Source of the DNA: Deltaproteobacteria bacterium
GTDB taxonomy: Bacteria > Desulfobacterota_C > Deferrisomatia > Deferrisomatales > JACRMM01
Assembly: GCA_016218905.1 (NCBI GenBank)
Contig: JACRCS010000491.1
Coordinates: 1-15,640 of the forward strand
Length of the DNA stretch: 15,640 nucleotides
Reading direction: 5' to 3'
This document shows, one piece after another, positions 7,012 through 13,800 of this stretch. Position numbers and translations under genes: made by a program. The notes beneath the pieces were generated by a model. That model was not told where the DNA came from. It was given only the letters and a program-made list of their open reading frames with translations, and did no database searches. Numbering within the stretch: the first letter of the stretch is position 1; each line of letters opens with the position of its first letter.

Positions 7012-8705
7012 GCGCGACTCAGGTGGTGTGGTTGTGCCTGGGCGGGGGGGGCGCGGCTGCGGCGATCGTCGGACTCGAGTGGCTCGCGCGACGCAGGCGG
7101 ACCGCGGCGCTGACGGCGTTTGCCTCGAAGGAGGCCCTCGGGGGTTTGGTGGTCGGGCCCGTGCGAAGGCAGAGGGCCCCTCGAGCTCTCCTCCTGGGCC
7201 TGGCCGCGCTCCTCTCGACCCTGGCACTGAACGAGTCAAGAGGCCGCCCGGAAGCGCCTCCGTGGCGTGCCGGCGCCGATCTCGTCGTGGTCCTGGACTG
7301 CTCGCGGAGCATGCTCGCCCAGGACGTACGCGCTGACCGCCTGGCGCTCGCCCGATCCAAGCTGCTCAAGCTCCTCGACGGATTTCACGGACGGGTGGCC
7401 CTCGTCCCGTTTGCGGGCGCGGCGTTCCTCCAGTGTCCCCTGACGTGGGACGTGGCAGCCGTCCGGAGCTTCGTCTCGGAGCTCTCTCCCGACGACTTTC
7501 CCCTCGGCGGGAGCGCCGTGGCAGAGGCGCTCGAAACGGGGGTCCGGAGCTTCGAACAGACGAGCCGCGCCGGCCGCACTCTCCTCCTGGTGACGGACGG
7601 CGACGGTACGACCGGCGGGTTCGAGGAGGCGGGCCGGCGGATCGCCCGTTCCGGCGCTCGCCTCATCGTCCTCGGCGTAGGCTCGCCGGAAGGGGCCCCG
7701 GTTCCGGTGAGAGGTGGGGGCTTCGCGAGCTCCTCGCGAGGCGTCCGTCTCAGCCGCTTGGCCGAAGCCGCCTTGCAAGAACTTGCCGTGCTCGCGGGCG
7801 GAACGTACATCCGGGTCGGCGAGGGGCCCGAGGACTTGAACACCGTTGCGGCCCTTCTGGCTACGGCGGACTCCGCCCGCCGGGACGCCCATGCCGAGGC
7901 CTCGTCAGCGGGCGCGTTTCGTTGGTTTCTGGGCGGGGCGACTGCAGGGCTGGTGCTCCGGACGCTGCTGGGGCTCGGGCCTCGGGTCGCACCGGGCCTC
8001 CTCCTGCTTCTCGCGTCCTTCCTCCCGAGCTCGGCGCGGGCGGCGTCAGCGGAGTCGCTGGTGGAGGAGGGAATCGCCCTTTCTCGCGCAGGCGATCATC
8101 GGTCCGCCCTCGGCCGCTTCCTGAGTGCCCAGGTGGAGGCCCCCGAGCGGGCCGAGATTGCCTACGATCTGGGAAACGCCTTCTACCGGACCGGGAGGTT
8201 CGAGGAGGCCCTGCGGAGCTACGCCGCCGTTCCGGCGACGAGCCCTCCCCGGCTGCGGGCCTGGGCCCTCTACAACATGGGGAACTCGGCGTACCGGCTC
8301 GGCCGCTACGAACGCGCATCCGAGTACTACCGGGCGGCCCTGCGCCTGGACCCCCGGGACGTAGACGTCCACCATAACCTGGAGATCGCCGAGAGAGCGG
8401 CGGCCGAAGCGAAGGCCAGCGCACCGTGCCGGCCCAGGAGGGGGGCCGGGATCGACCGGGGCGGGAAGGGAGCCCCGGGACCAAGCAACGGCGCGGCTCG
8501 GCCTCCCTCGGCGCGCGCCTCCCCCAGCCCCGGGGCGAAGCGACCGGTCGGCTCGGAGGTCCCTTCCGGGGGAGAGCCGGCGGGGAACGGTCCGGGCACG
8601 GAGGGCCGTGATTGGCGCGAACGGGTCCTCGGCCGGCTGCCCGACCGTTCATCGAAGGCCTTGCCCGCGCAGTACGGGTTGCGGCCCGTGGAGCGGGACT
8701 GGTGA
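7008..8705 (+). CDS. BatB-BatC fusion: VWA domain plus TPR protein
   Basis: This 565-residue protein joins two Bat components that are often separate genes. Residues 1-30 and 57-75 are hydrophobic helices. The VWA domain at about 88-290 has a full MIDAS pattern, VVLDCSRSM (94-102) and LLVTDGDG (193-200). A membrane segment follows at about 305-340. Residues 347-465 form TPR repeats, visible as AYDLGNAFYRTGRFEEALRSY and YNMGNSAYRLGRYERASEYY, as in BatC. A Pro/Gly/Arg-rich low-complexity linker covers about 470-540, and the tail PVERDW resembles the usual BatC C-terminus. The TPR half should face the periplasm or scaffold complex assembly. It starts with GTG in GTGA at 7008 and ends in GTGA overlapping the next gene. 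An 8-G run at 7044-7051 lies near the start. Confidence 0.9.
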   Translation: MSATQVVWLCLGGGGAAAAIVGLEWLARRRRTAALTAFASKEALGGLVVGPVRRQRAPRALLLGLAALLSTLALNESRGRPEAPPWRAGADLVVVLDCSRSMLAQDVRADRLALARSKLLKLLDGFHGRVALVPFAGAAFLQCPLTWDVAAVRSFVSELSPDDFPLGGSAVAEALETGVRSFEQTSRAGRTLLLVTDGDGTTGGFEEAGRRIARSGARLIVLGVGSPEGAPVPVRGGGFASSSRGVRLSRLAEAALQELAVLAGGTYIRVGEGPEDLNTVAALLATADSARRDAHAEASSAGAFRWFLGGATAGLVLRTLLGLGPRVAPGLLLLLASFLPSSARAASAESLVEEGIALSRAGDHRSALGRFLSAQVEAPERAEIAYDLGNAFYRTGRFEEALRSYAAVPATSPPRLRAWALYNMGNSAYRLGRYERASEYYRAALRLDPRDVDVHHNLEIAERAAAEAKASAPCRPRRGAGIDRGGKGAPGPSNGAARPPSARASPSPGAKRPVGSEVPSGGEPAGNGPGTEGRDWRERVLGRLPDRSSKALPAQYGLRPVERDW

Positions 8706-10987
8706 GGCGACGCGTCCCGCTCGTCGGGCTGGCCGTGCTCCTCTTGTGCCTCTCGCGTACGAGCGGCGCGGACGGCGCCTCGGGGCAAACGGGCGCGCCG
8801 GGGGAGGGCAGCTCCTCCCTGCCCGCGGTCCTGCTGGAGTGCGAGGTCTCGTCCCGTTCCCCCTACGTGGGAGAGGAGTTCCTCTACACCCTGCGCCTGC
8901 TCTCATCGACTCCCCTCCAGCGCGCGCTCTGCGAAAAGCCGTCCTTTGTGGGCTGTGGGGCCTGGGAACTCGGCAGCAGGACTCTTCCGAGCGTCTCGAG
9001 GGGAGACCGGCAGTACCAGGTCCAGGAGATCCGCTATCGCTTGGTCGCGGAGCGGAGCGGCGCGATCTCGATCGGTCCTGCTCGAGTCACCTGCGAGGTC
9101 CCGGGCCGGAGTCTGGCTCCCCCGGACGCCCCGGCCGGCGGAGACGACCCGTTCTTCGGCCGGTCCTTCTCCAGCGCGTGGACGCTTTCCACCGAAGCCC
9201 TGCGCTTGCTCGCGCGACCTTTACCGCCGTACCGGGGCCGGGAGCCGTTCTCGGGCCTGATCGGCGAGTACGCGCTCACCGCGAAGTTAGACAGGGGACG
9301 AACGCCCCGGGGAGAGCCCGCCCTCCTGACCCTCGAGCTGCGCGGGAGCGGTGACCTGACCGGGGCACCGGAGCCCTCGTATCCCGAGCCGTCGGGTCTG
9401 AGATTATTCCCGGAGAACGGAGCTCCTTCGGGTGGCGGAGAGGCCAGGACTTTTCGGAAGGTGGTCGTGCCCACCGCCGCGGGCATGGCGGAGCTCGGGC
9501 CCTTCCGGCTCGTCGTCTTCGATCCGAAGGCCGGCCGCTACCGGACGGTCGAGGCCGGGCCGGTCCGGCTGGAGACCACCGGGCCCGCTGCCGCGGACGC
9601 GAACTCGCCGCCTCCTCGGGCGCTCCCGTTGAAGAGCCGACCCGCTGCCCTTGCGAGCGCGGGAGAGGGCGGCGAGGCGGCCTTTGTCTGCTTGCTCCTC
9701 CTCGCCCCGGCGCTGGCTTGGTTCATAGCCTCGTGGGCCCGTTTCCGGAGGGAGACGTCGACGCACCGCTCGACCCGACGTCTCGTCTCTACGCACCTTC
9801 GGCAGGCCGGCAAGGCACTCGCGGTAGGCGCCGCGCCCGAGGCGCTTTCTCACCTGCATTGGGCGCTCCTCCTCGTCTCGCCCGGCCCGAGCGTCGAGCC
9901 ACCTGCCAAAGCTCGGCTGCTCGACGTCGTCGAGGAAGCTCGCTTTTCGCTCGAGGCCGCTCCGAAGAGGGGGCTGGAGGAGGTGTTCGCCTACCTGGAG
10001 CGGGTGGACCGGTTGGCGCGGGCGTCCTGGAGAGGCTGTCACCGCTGGCCTCCCCGGCTGATCTGGGCCGCCGCGGCAATCCTCGTGCTCGGGGCCGGAG
10101 GAGTCTGGTCGGTTCTGGGGGACGAGGCGCCGGTGAGCCCGAGTGCACTGGCGGACTTCGCCCAAGGCGCCGATGCCTACCGGCGCGGCGCGTTCGGGCC
10201 GGCGGCCGAGCGCTTCGTCCGGGTGGCGCAGAGGGGAGTCCGGAGCGGCGACCTCTACTCGGATATCGGCAACGCCTACCTCCTCTCCGGCGACTACGCC
10301 CGGGCGCTCCTCTGGTACGAACGCGCCGCCCTGCTCGTGCCCGGCGACGGCGGCGTGCGCGCGCAACGCCAACTCGCCGTCTCGCGGATCGGCAGCGAGG
10401 CCGGCCCGCTCGACGGATGGGGAGCACTGCGCAGCCGCCTCGGGGAGCGCCGCTTCGCTCTGCGCGGCCTGGCGGCCGGGACGAATCTGCTCTTCTGGGG
10501 TCTGGTCTGCGCCCGTCGGTGCGGGAGGCGCGAAGCTGCGCCGAGAGTCGACGGCCGTCGCGAGCCCCTGGCCGTCGAAGAGGGAGGCGCGCCCCGAGGA
10601 CCGGAGGCGAGGCCGGCACTCCGAAACGGGTCGCTCGTCTCGGCCGGCGTGGTCGCGGCGTCCGTCGTCCTGTTCGCGCTCGTCGAGTACGGCGCGGCCC
10701 GCTCCTGCCGGGAGGCCTTTGTGGTCGCCGCGGAAGCCGTCGGGCGCTCCGGCCTGACCGACCAGACCACGGAGCTCTTCCGCCTGCGCTCGGGGACGCG
10801 GGTGCGGCTGGACGCCTGGCGCGAGCAGAGGATTCGGATCCGAACTGGGGATGCTCGGGTGGGTTGGATTTCGGCGACGGTCGTCATGCCGGTCGACGAC
10901 CGCCTCGAGGCTCGACGGATGACACCGAGCTCGGGCGGAGAGGGCGCGCCAGCCGCGCCCTCCCGACTCTCCTACAGACTTCGGTAG
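8702..10987 (+). CDS. BatD-BatE fusion: BatD, TPR and SH3-like domains
   Basis: This 761-residue protein combines BatD and BatE features. A signal-like helix (5-18) precedes the periplasmic BatD region (about 42-295), with YVGEEFLYTLRL, YQVQEIRYRLVAERSGAISIGP and GMAELGPFRLVVFDP. Transmembrane helices follow at about 327-345 and 452-470. The TPR part (481-555) reads ADFAQGADAYRRGAFGPAAE and YSDIGNAYLLSGDYARALLWYE. Further helices at about 587-603 and 645-662 precede an SH3-like tail (670-732) ending GDARVGWISATVV, as in BatE. The start chosen is GTG at 8702 in GTGA, immediately before the basic and hydrophobic N-terminus; the frame extends 30 codons upstream inside the previous gene. It is the last gene of the operon and overlaps the convergent gene by 16 nt. 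Confidence 0.88.
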   Translation: MRRRVPLVGLAVLLLCLSRTSGADGASGQTGAPGEGSSSLPAVLLECEVSSRSPYVGEEFLYTLRLLSSTPLQRALCEKPSFVGCGAWELGSRTLPSVSRGDRQYQVQEIRYRLVAERSGAISIGPARVTCEVPGRSLAPPDAPAGGDDPFFGRSFSSAWTLSTEALRLLARPLPPYRGREPFSGLIGEYALTAKLDRGRTPRGEPALLTLELRGSGDLTGAPEPSYPEPSGLRLFPENGAPSGGGEARTFRKVVVPTAAGMAELGPFRLVVFDPKAGRYRTVEAGPVRLETTGPAAADANSPPPRALPLKSRPAALASAGEGGEAAFVCLLLLAPALAWFIASWARFRRETSTHRSTRRLVSTHLRQAGKALAVGAAPEALSHLHWALLLVSPGPSVEPPAKARLLDVVEEARFSLEAAPKRGLEEVFAYLERVDRLARASWRGCHRWPPRLIWAAAAILVLGAGGVWSVLGDEAPVSPSALADFAQGADAYRRGAFGPAAERFVRVAQRGVRSGDLYSDIGNAYLLSGDYARALLWYERAALLVPGDGGVRAQRQLAVSRIGSEAGPLDGWGALRSRLGERRFALRGLAAGTNLLFWGLVCARRCGRREAAPRVDGRREPLAVEEGGAPRGPEARPALRNGSLVSAGVVAASVVLFALVEYGAARSCREAFVVAAEAVGRSGLTDQTTELFRLRSGTRVRLDAWREQRIRIRTGDARVGWISATVVMPVDDRLEARRMTPSSGGEGAPAAPSRLSYRLR

Positions 10988-12123
10988 AGGACCTCCAGGG
11001 CGATCAACGAGTAACTGGTAGTGAGCACCGGGTCCTTCTCCCACCAGCGACCGTTCTGGTTCACCCAGGAGCCGTCCTCGCCGCTCTGGAGCGAGAGGAG
11101 CTTCAGCGCAAGTTCCCTTCGCCAGTCGACGGTCCGACCGCCCTTCGTCGTCAACGTGGTCACGCCCGCGGCGCTGAGGGCCTTCGCCATCATGTGGTAG
11201 TAGTAGTAGAGCCCCTCCTGACCCATCCCGGGGTTCTCGTCGAGCGTGTAGTTCTCGGCGAGCCACTTGAGCACGGCTGCGACCCGGGGATCGTCCTTCG
11301 TGAGGTCCGCGTACGCATAGCTGAGCAGGCCGGCGTAGCTGATGCTACCGTAGGACCGGAGCGCAGTCTTTCCGCCGGCGGTCTTCATCTCCCCGGCCTT
11401 GCTGTCTCCGGGGTAATAGACAAAGCCTCCTTTGTTCTGGGGATCGTCGCTGACCCACGCTTCCTTGTTGTACTCCGGCAGGTTCTGGCAGCGCTGGATG
11501 AACGCCACCGCGGCCGCCCAGTTGAGGTCCTTCGCCTTCTGTCCCGCCTCGTCCCGCGCCAGGTACTTTGAGTAGTAGAGGGCCTCCAGCGCCATTACGC
11601 TGTTGGACATATCGGAATGCCCGTCCTTGTTGTATCCGATGCCGCCGTCGTTCTGCAGCCCGATCAGATATTGGCGCGCCTTCCGGATGGTCGGCTCGAA
11701 AGCGGGATCCCTCGCGACGATGAGGGCCGTCATGGCGATGGCGGTATTGTAGTTCTCCATCGGCGTCTGGCTCGCCTTGGAATAGATGCCGCCGTCGGAC
11801 TGGACGTTCTTCAGGAGGTAGGCGTAGCCCTTCTGCACGACGGCAGGGCGCGCGCTCTTGTACTTCCCGGAGGGCTCCCCCATGAAGGCCGTAAGGGCCA
11901 GGGCGGAAAGGGCCGGGTACTCGGGTTGCGACCAGGAGCCGTCGGCGCTCTGCTTCTTCTCGAGCCACTTGAGCCCCTTCGCGATCGCGTTGGCCAGCTC
12001 GAGCCGGAACGAGACGTCCTGCTTCGGCTTCACGAGCTCCACGGCGGGAGCGGCGAGCGCCGAGTTCACTGCGACCGCGGTGAGGGCGGCGCCGCAGGCC
12101 GTCCAAAGAACGATTCGCCTCAT
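10972..12123 (-). CDS. Secreted prenyltransferase/squalene-oxidase-repeat protein
   Basis: This 383-residue exported protein is predicted to form an alpha-alpha toroid of the kind found in squalene cyclases, prenyltransferase beta subunits and complement TED domains. A signal peptide occupies 1-24 (cleavage near ALAA). Repeats of the Q-x-x-D-G-x-W/Y type occur at 57-64 (KQSADGSW), 107-114 (VQSDGGIY), 156-164 (LQNDGGIGY) and 345-353 (LQSGEDGSW). Conserved GLYYYYH and RWWEKDP segments are also present. The DxDD acid motif of class II terpene cyclases is absent, and neither a CxE thioester nor prenyltransferase zinc ligands are evident, so a catalytic role is not supported. ATGA couples it to the YdjY gene upstream. 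The function is unknown. Confidence 0.87.
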   Translation of the reverse strand: MRRIVLWTACGAALTAVAVNSALAAPAVELVKPKQDVSFRLELANAIAKGLKWLEKKQSADGSWSQPEYPALSALALTAFMGEPSGKYKSARPAVVQKGYAYLLKNVQSDGGIYSKASQTPMENYNTAIAMTALIVARDPAFEPTIRKARQYLIGLQNDGGIGYNKDGHSDMSNSVMALEALYYSKYLARDEAGQKAKDLNWAAAVAFIQRCQNLPEYNKEAWVSDDPQNKGGFVYYPGDSKAGEMKTAGGKTALRSYGSISYAGLLSYAYADLTKDDPRVAAVLKWLAENYTLDENPGMGQEGLYYYYHMMAKALSAAGVTTLTTKGGRTVDWRRELALKLLSLQSGEDGSWVNQNGRWWEKDPVLTTSYSLIALEVLYRSL

Positions 12124-13019
12124 TTGCTCTTCGCCTCCTTCGCGGGTACGCGGATCGTGACTGTGACGGGAGTGCCGCGGGGGGGTGCCGCTTCCGTGTT
12201 GACGAACCAGACCTTGTCACTGCCCCCGTCGGGGTCCGGGTTGTTGATGATGGCCGAGGGGTCGTGATACGTGGCTACGATGGACCGGTCGATCTGGGGC
12301 ACGTAGATGCCGTTTCGCACGACCGACCCCGTGTAGATCCAATCGGTCGCCGGCATCGGTCCGCCGAGCCGCCGGTTCACGATGAGCCGTTCGATCCGCT
12401 CCTGGCGGGGAGCGCCGTCGGCCGTCCACTCAACCCGGATTTCGACCGGGTCGCCCTGGAACTGGAGCGTCGGGTTTCCCTTGAGCCCGAGCAGCAGGAG
12501 AGCGACCTGCAGGTCGAGGGGCTCGGCCGGCGTGACGAGCAGGCTCTCGTGGAGCTTGCCGCGCGTCGAGACGAGAGCGTACTCGAGGAGTCCTTCGGCC
12601 ATGTTGATCGCCGCCGGCAGCGTGACCTCCCGCTTCTCCGGGTCGAGCCGGACGAGGCCGACGAGGAGGCGCCCGTCCGGATCCATCGAGATCGCTCCTC
12701 CGCCCGGCCCGCCGGCTGGGCCGGGGCCGAAGGGGCCGCCGAACGGAGCACCCCGAGGCGGCCCCATGGGCATGGGGCCGGTAGGACCCATCGGCTTCCC
12801 AGGAGGCGGCGCGGGAGGGGCGGGCGGAAGGGGAGCCACGGGCTGGGGACCCGGCGGCGGACCCTGAAGAGGAGCGGGGCGCTCCTGGGCCAGCCCCGTG
12901 CCACACAAGGTAACCAGCAGCAGGCCGACACCCCAAGGACCGAGAGCCACCGACCGAAGTGCGCTCGTTCCGGCTCCGCACCGGCGTGAAAGGGGGAGTT
13001 TCGCTCTCTTCGCTTGCAA
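12120..13019 (-). CDS. Secreted YdjY-domain protein with Pro/Gly/Met-rich linker
   Basis: This 299-residue exported protein carries a YdjY-like domain of unknown function. A signal peptide lies within 1-45 (basic start, hydrophobic GVGLLLVTLCGTGLA, cleavage near LAQE); the cysteine is not in a lipobox. Residues 48-108 are a disordered Pro/Gly/Met-rich linker. The domain at about 112-260 shows GLVRLDPEKREVTLPAAINM, LLEYALVSTRGKLHESLL, ALLLLGLKGNP and YVPQIDRSIVATYHDPSAII. The gene starts with TTG at 13019 because GGAGGTGATCC directly precedes it, and no ATG with comparable support exists. It begins 25 bases after the UbiA gene and ends in ATGA, overlapping the squalene-repeat gene. The two exported proteins probably act together in the envelope. 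Confidence 0.85.
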   Translation of the reverse strand: MQAKRAKLPLSRRCGAGTSALRSVALGPWGVGLLLVTLCGTGLAQERPAPLQGPPPGPQPVAPLPPAPPAPPPGKPMGPTGPMPMGPPRGAPFGGPFGPGPAGGPGGGAISMDPDGRLLVGLVRLDPEKREVTLPAAINMAEGLLEYALVSTRGKLHESLLVTPAEPLDLQVALLLLGLKGNPTLQFQGDPVEIRVEWTADGAPRQERIERLIVNRRLGGPMPATDWIYTGSVVRNGIYVPQIDRSIVATYHDPSAIINNPDPDGGSDKVWFVNTEAAPPRGTPVTVTIRVPAKEAKSK

Positions 13020-13030
13020 GGATCACCTCC
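13020..13030 (-). promoter_or_regulatory. Full-length Shine-Dalgarno sequence for the YdjY gene
   Basis: GGAGGTGATCC on the reverse strand is complementary over 11 bases to the conserved bacterial 16S rRNA 3' end (GGATCACCTCC) and abuts the TTG start codon. The GGAGGT core is five bases from TTG, a normal distance. It decides the start of the YdjY gene and may compensate for the weak start codon. It is not a piece of an rRNA gene, since nothing else around it resembles 16S. Confidence 0.75.
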
Positions 13031-13044
13031 GTCGGTGAAGGGGC

Positions 13045-13800
13045 TCAGTCTCCCCGTACGAAGCGTTGTCCGCCCAGGGCGAGGAGCGCTCCCGCCAGGC
13101 CGAGGGGGAACCAGGCGGGCGTCGCGAAGACGCTGAGGAGCAGACCGTCCAAGAGGGAGATGCCGGCGATCATCCAGGGAATCACGGGGTAGCTGAACTG
13201 CCTTTCGCGCTCCTTTTCGGCCCGCGCGACACGGCTGATGAGCCAGACCCAGCCGAACTGGGCGAGGCCGCCGGCGAGGGCGGCGGCAGGCAAGCGGGCG
13301 GTGGCCGCCAGCGCCACGGTGGGAAAGATCAGAAAGCGGCAGGAAGCCATGAGATAGACCGCCCAGGGGGAACGGTCGTGGAGCAAGTCGTAGGCAACGA
13401 TCACCGCGGCCAGTAGGGACGCGGGGACGAGACCGGCGCGAGACGGAGCGGCAGCAAGGAGCGCGACACCGACGACGAGGAGGGAGACGGCCGCCGACAG
13501 GGCCGCGGACGGCGAGACCCTGCCGGAGGGGAGGGGCCGATCGGGCCTCCAACGACGGTCGAGGTCGCGGTCCACGAAGTCGTTGAGGCAAGCCCCCCCC
13601 GCGTAGAGCGCCGAGAGGGAGAGGAGGAACAGCCCCCAGACCCGGGGAGCGCTAGGCGCCTGGGCGAGCACCAGCGCGGCTGCCACGTTGGTCCAGACCG
13701 TGGGCAGGTTGCTGGCCCGGAAGAGCGCCAGCCACTCCCTGCCGCGCCGGGAGGGCGCCCGTCGCGTCGGCGAGTGCTCGATCTCAGTCACGGAAGACAT
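13045..13800 (-). CDS. eboC: UbiA-like prenyltransferase, EboC type
   Basis: This is a polytopic membrane protein of the UbiA prenyltransferase superfamily, whose members attach isoprenoid chains to acceptors using Mg2+-bound prenyl diphosphate. The 251-residue protein has about seven to nine hydrophobic helices. The first Asp-rich motif is NDFVDRDLD (73-81) with RPDRPLPSGR after it, and the second is YDLLHD (137-142). The N-terminal LFRASNLPTVWTNVAA fits the EboC subgroup. EboC's acceptor is not known; EboC belongs to the ebo metabolite-traffic cluster rather than to quinone synthesis, and no quinone genes are nearby. It starts with ATG at 13800, 17 nt inside the preceding phosphodiesterase-like gene, with only a weak RBS, which suggests translational coupling. 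An 8-C run at 13593-13600 encodes the residues just before the first Asp motif. Confidence 0.88.
   Translation of the reverse strand: MSSVTEIEHSPTRRAPSRRGREWLALFRASNLPTVWTNVAAALVLAQAPSAPRVWGLFLLSLSALYAGGACLNDFVDRDLDRRWRPDRPLPSGRVSPSAALSAAVSLLVVGVALLAAAPSRAGLVPASLLAAVIVAYDLLHDRSPWAVYLMASCRFLIFPTVALAATARLPAAALAGGLAQFGWVWLISRVARAEKERERQFSYPVIPWMIAGISLLDGLLLSVFATPAWFPLGLAGALLALGGQRFVRGD

Noticed and set aside
5983..7239. Reverse open frame of about 418 codons opposite batA
   Set aside because: It shows no recognisable motifs, and the opposite strand holds a textbook VWA protein.
3515..10987. MoxR/VWA genes as an antiphage or conflict system
   Set aside because: The gene set and the BatA to BatE domain features match the aerotolerance-type operon. 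No nuclease, protease or nucleotide-signalling component accompanies them.
9404..11266. Very long open frame of about 620 codons on the reverse strand opposite the BatD-BatE gene
   Set aside because: It has no domain-like sequence, is rich in Arg/Gly/Pro/Glu, and lies opposite a gene with clear BatD, TPR and membrane features. It is a shadow frame caused by high G+C.
9718..11571. Forward open frame of about 617 codons spanning the end of BatD-BatE and the convergent gene
   Set aside because: It crosses two well-supported genes in other frames, and its translation is Arg-rich, low-complexity shadow sequence.
13020..13030. Fragment of a 16S rRNA gene (GGATCACCTCC on the forward strand)
   Set aside because: Only the 11 bases match and the flanks are protein-coding. 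It is the complement of a strong Shine-Dalgarno sequence in the correct place.
13045..13800. Quinone-biosynthesis UbiA or MenA
   Set aside because: The neighbours are EboB- and EboF-like genes, the N-terminal and Asp-motif context fits EboC better, and no other quinone-pathway gene is present.
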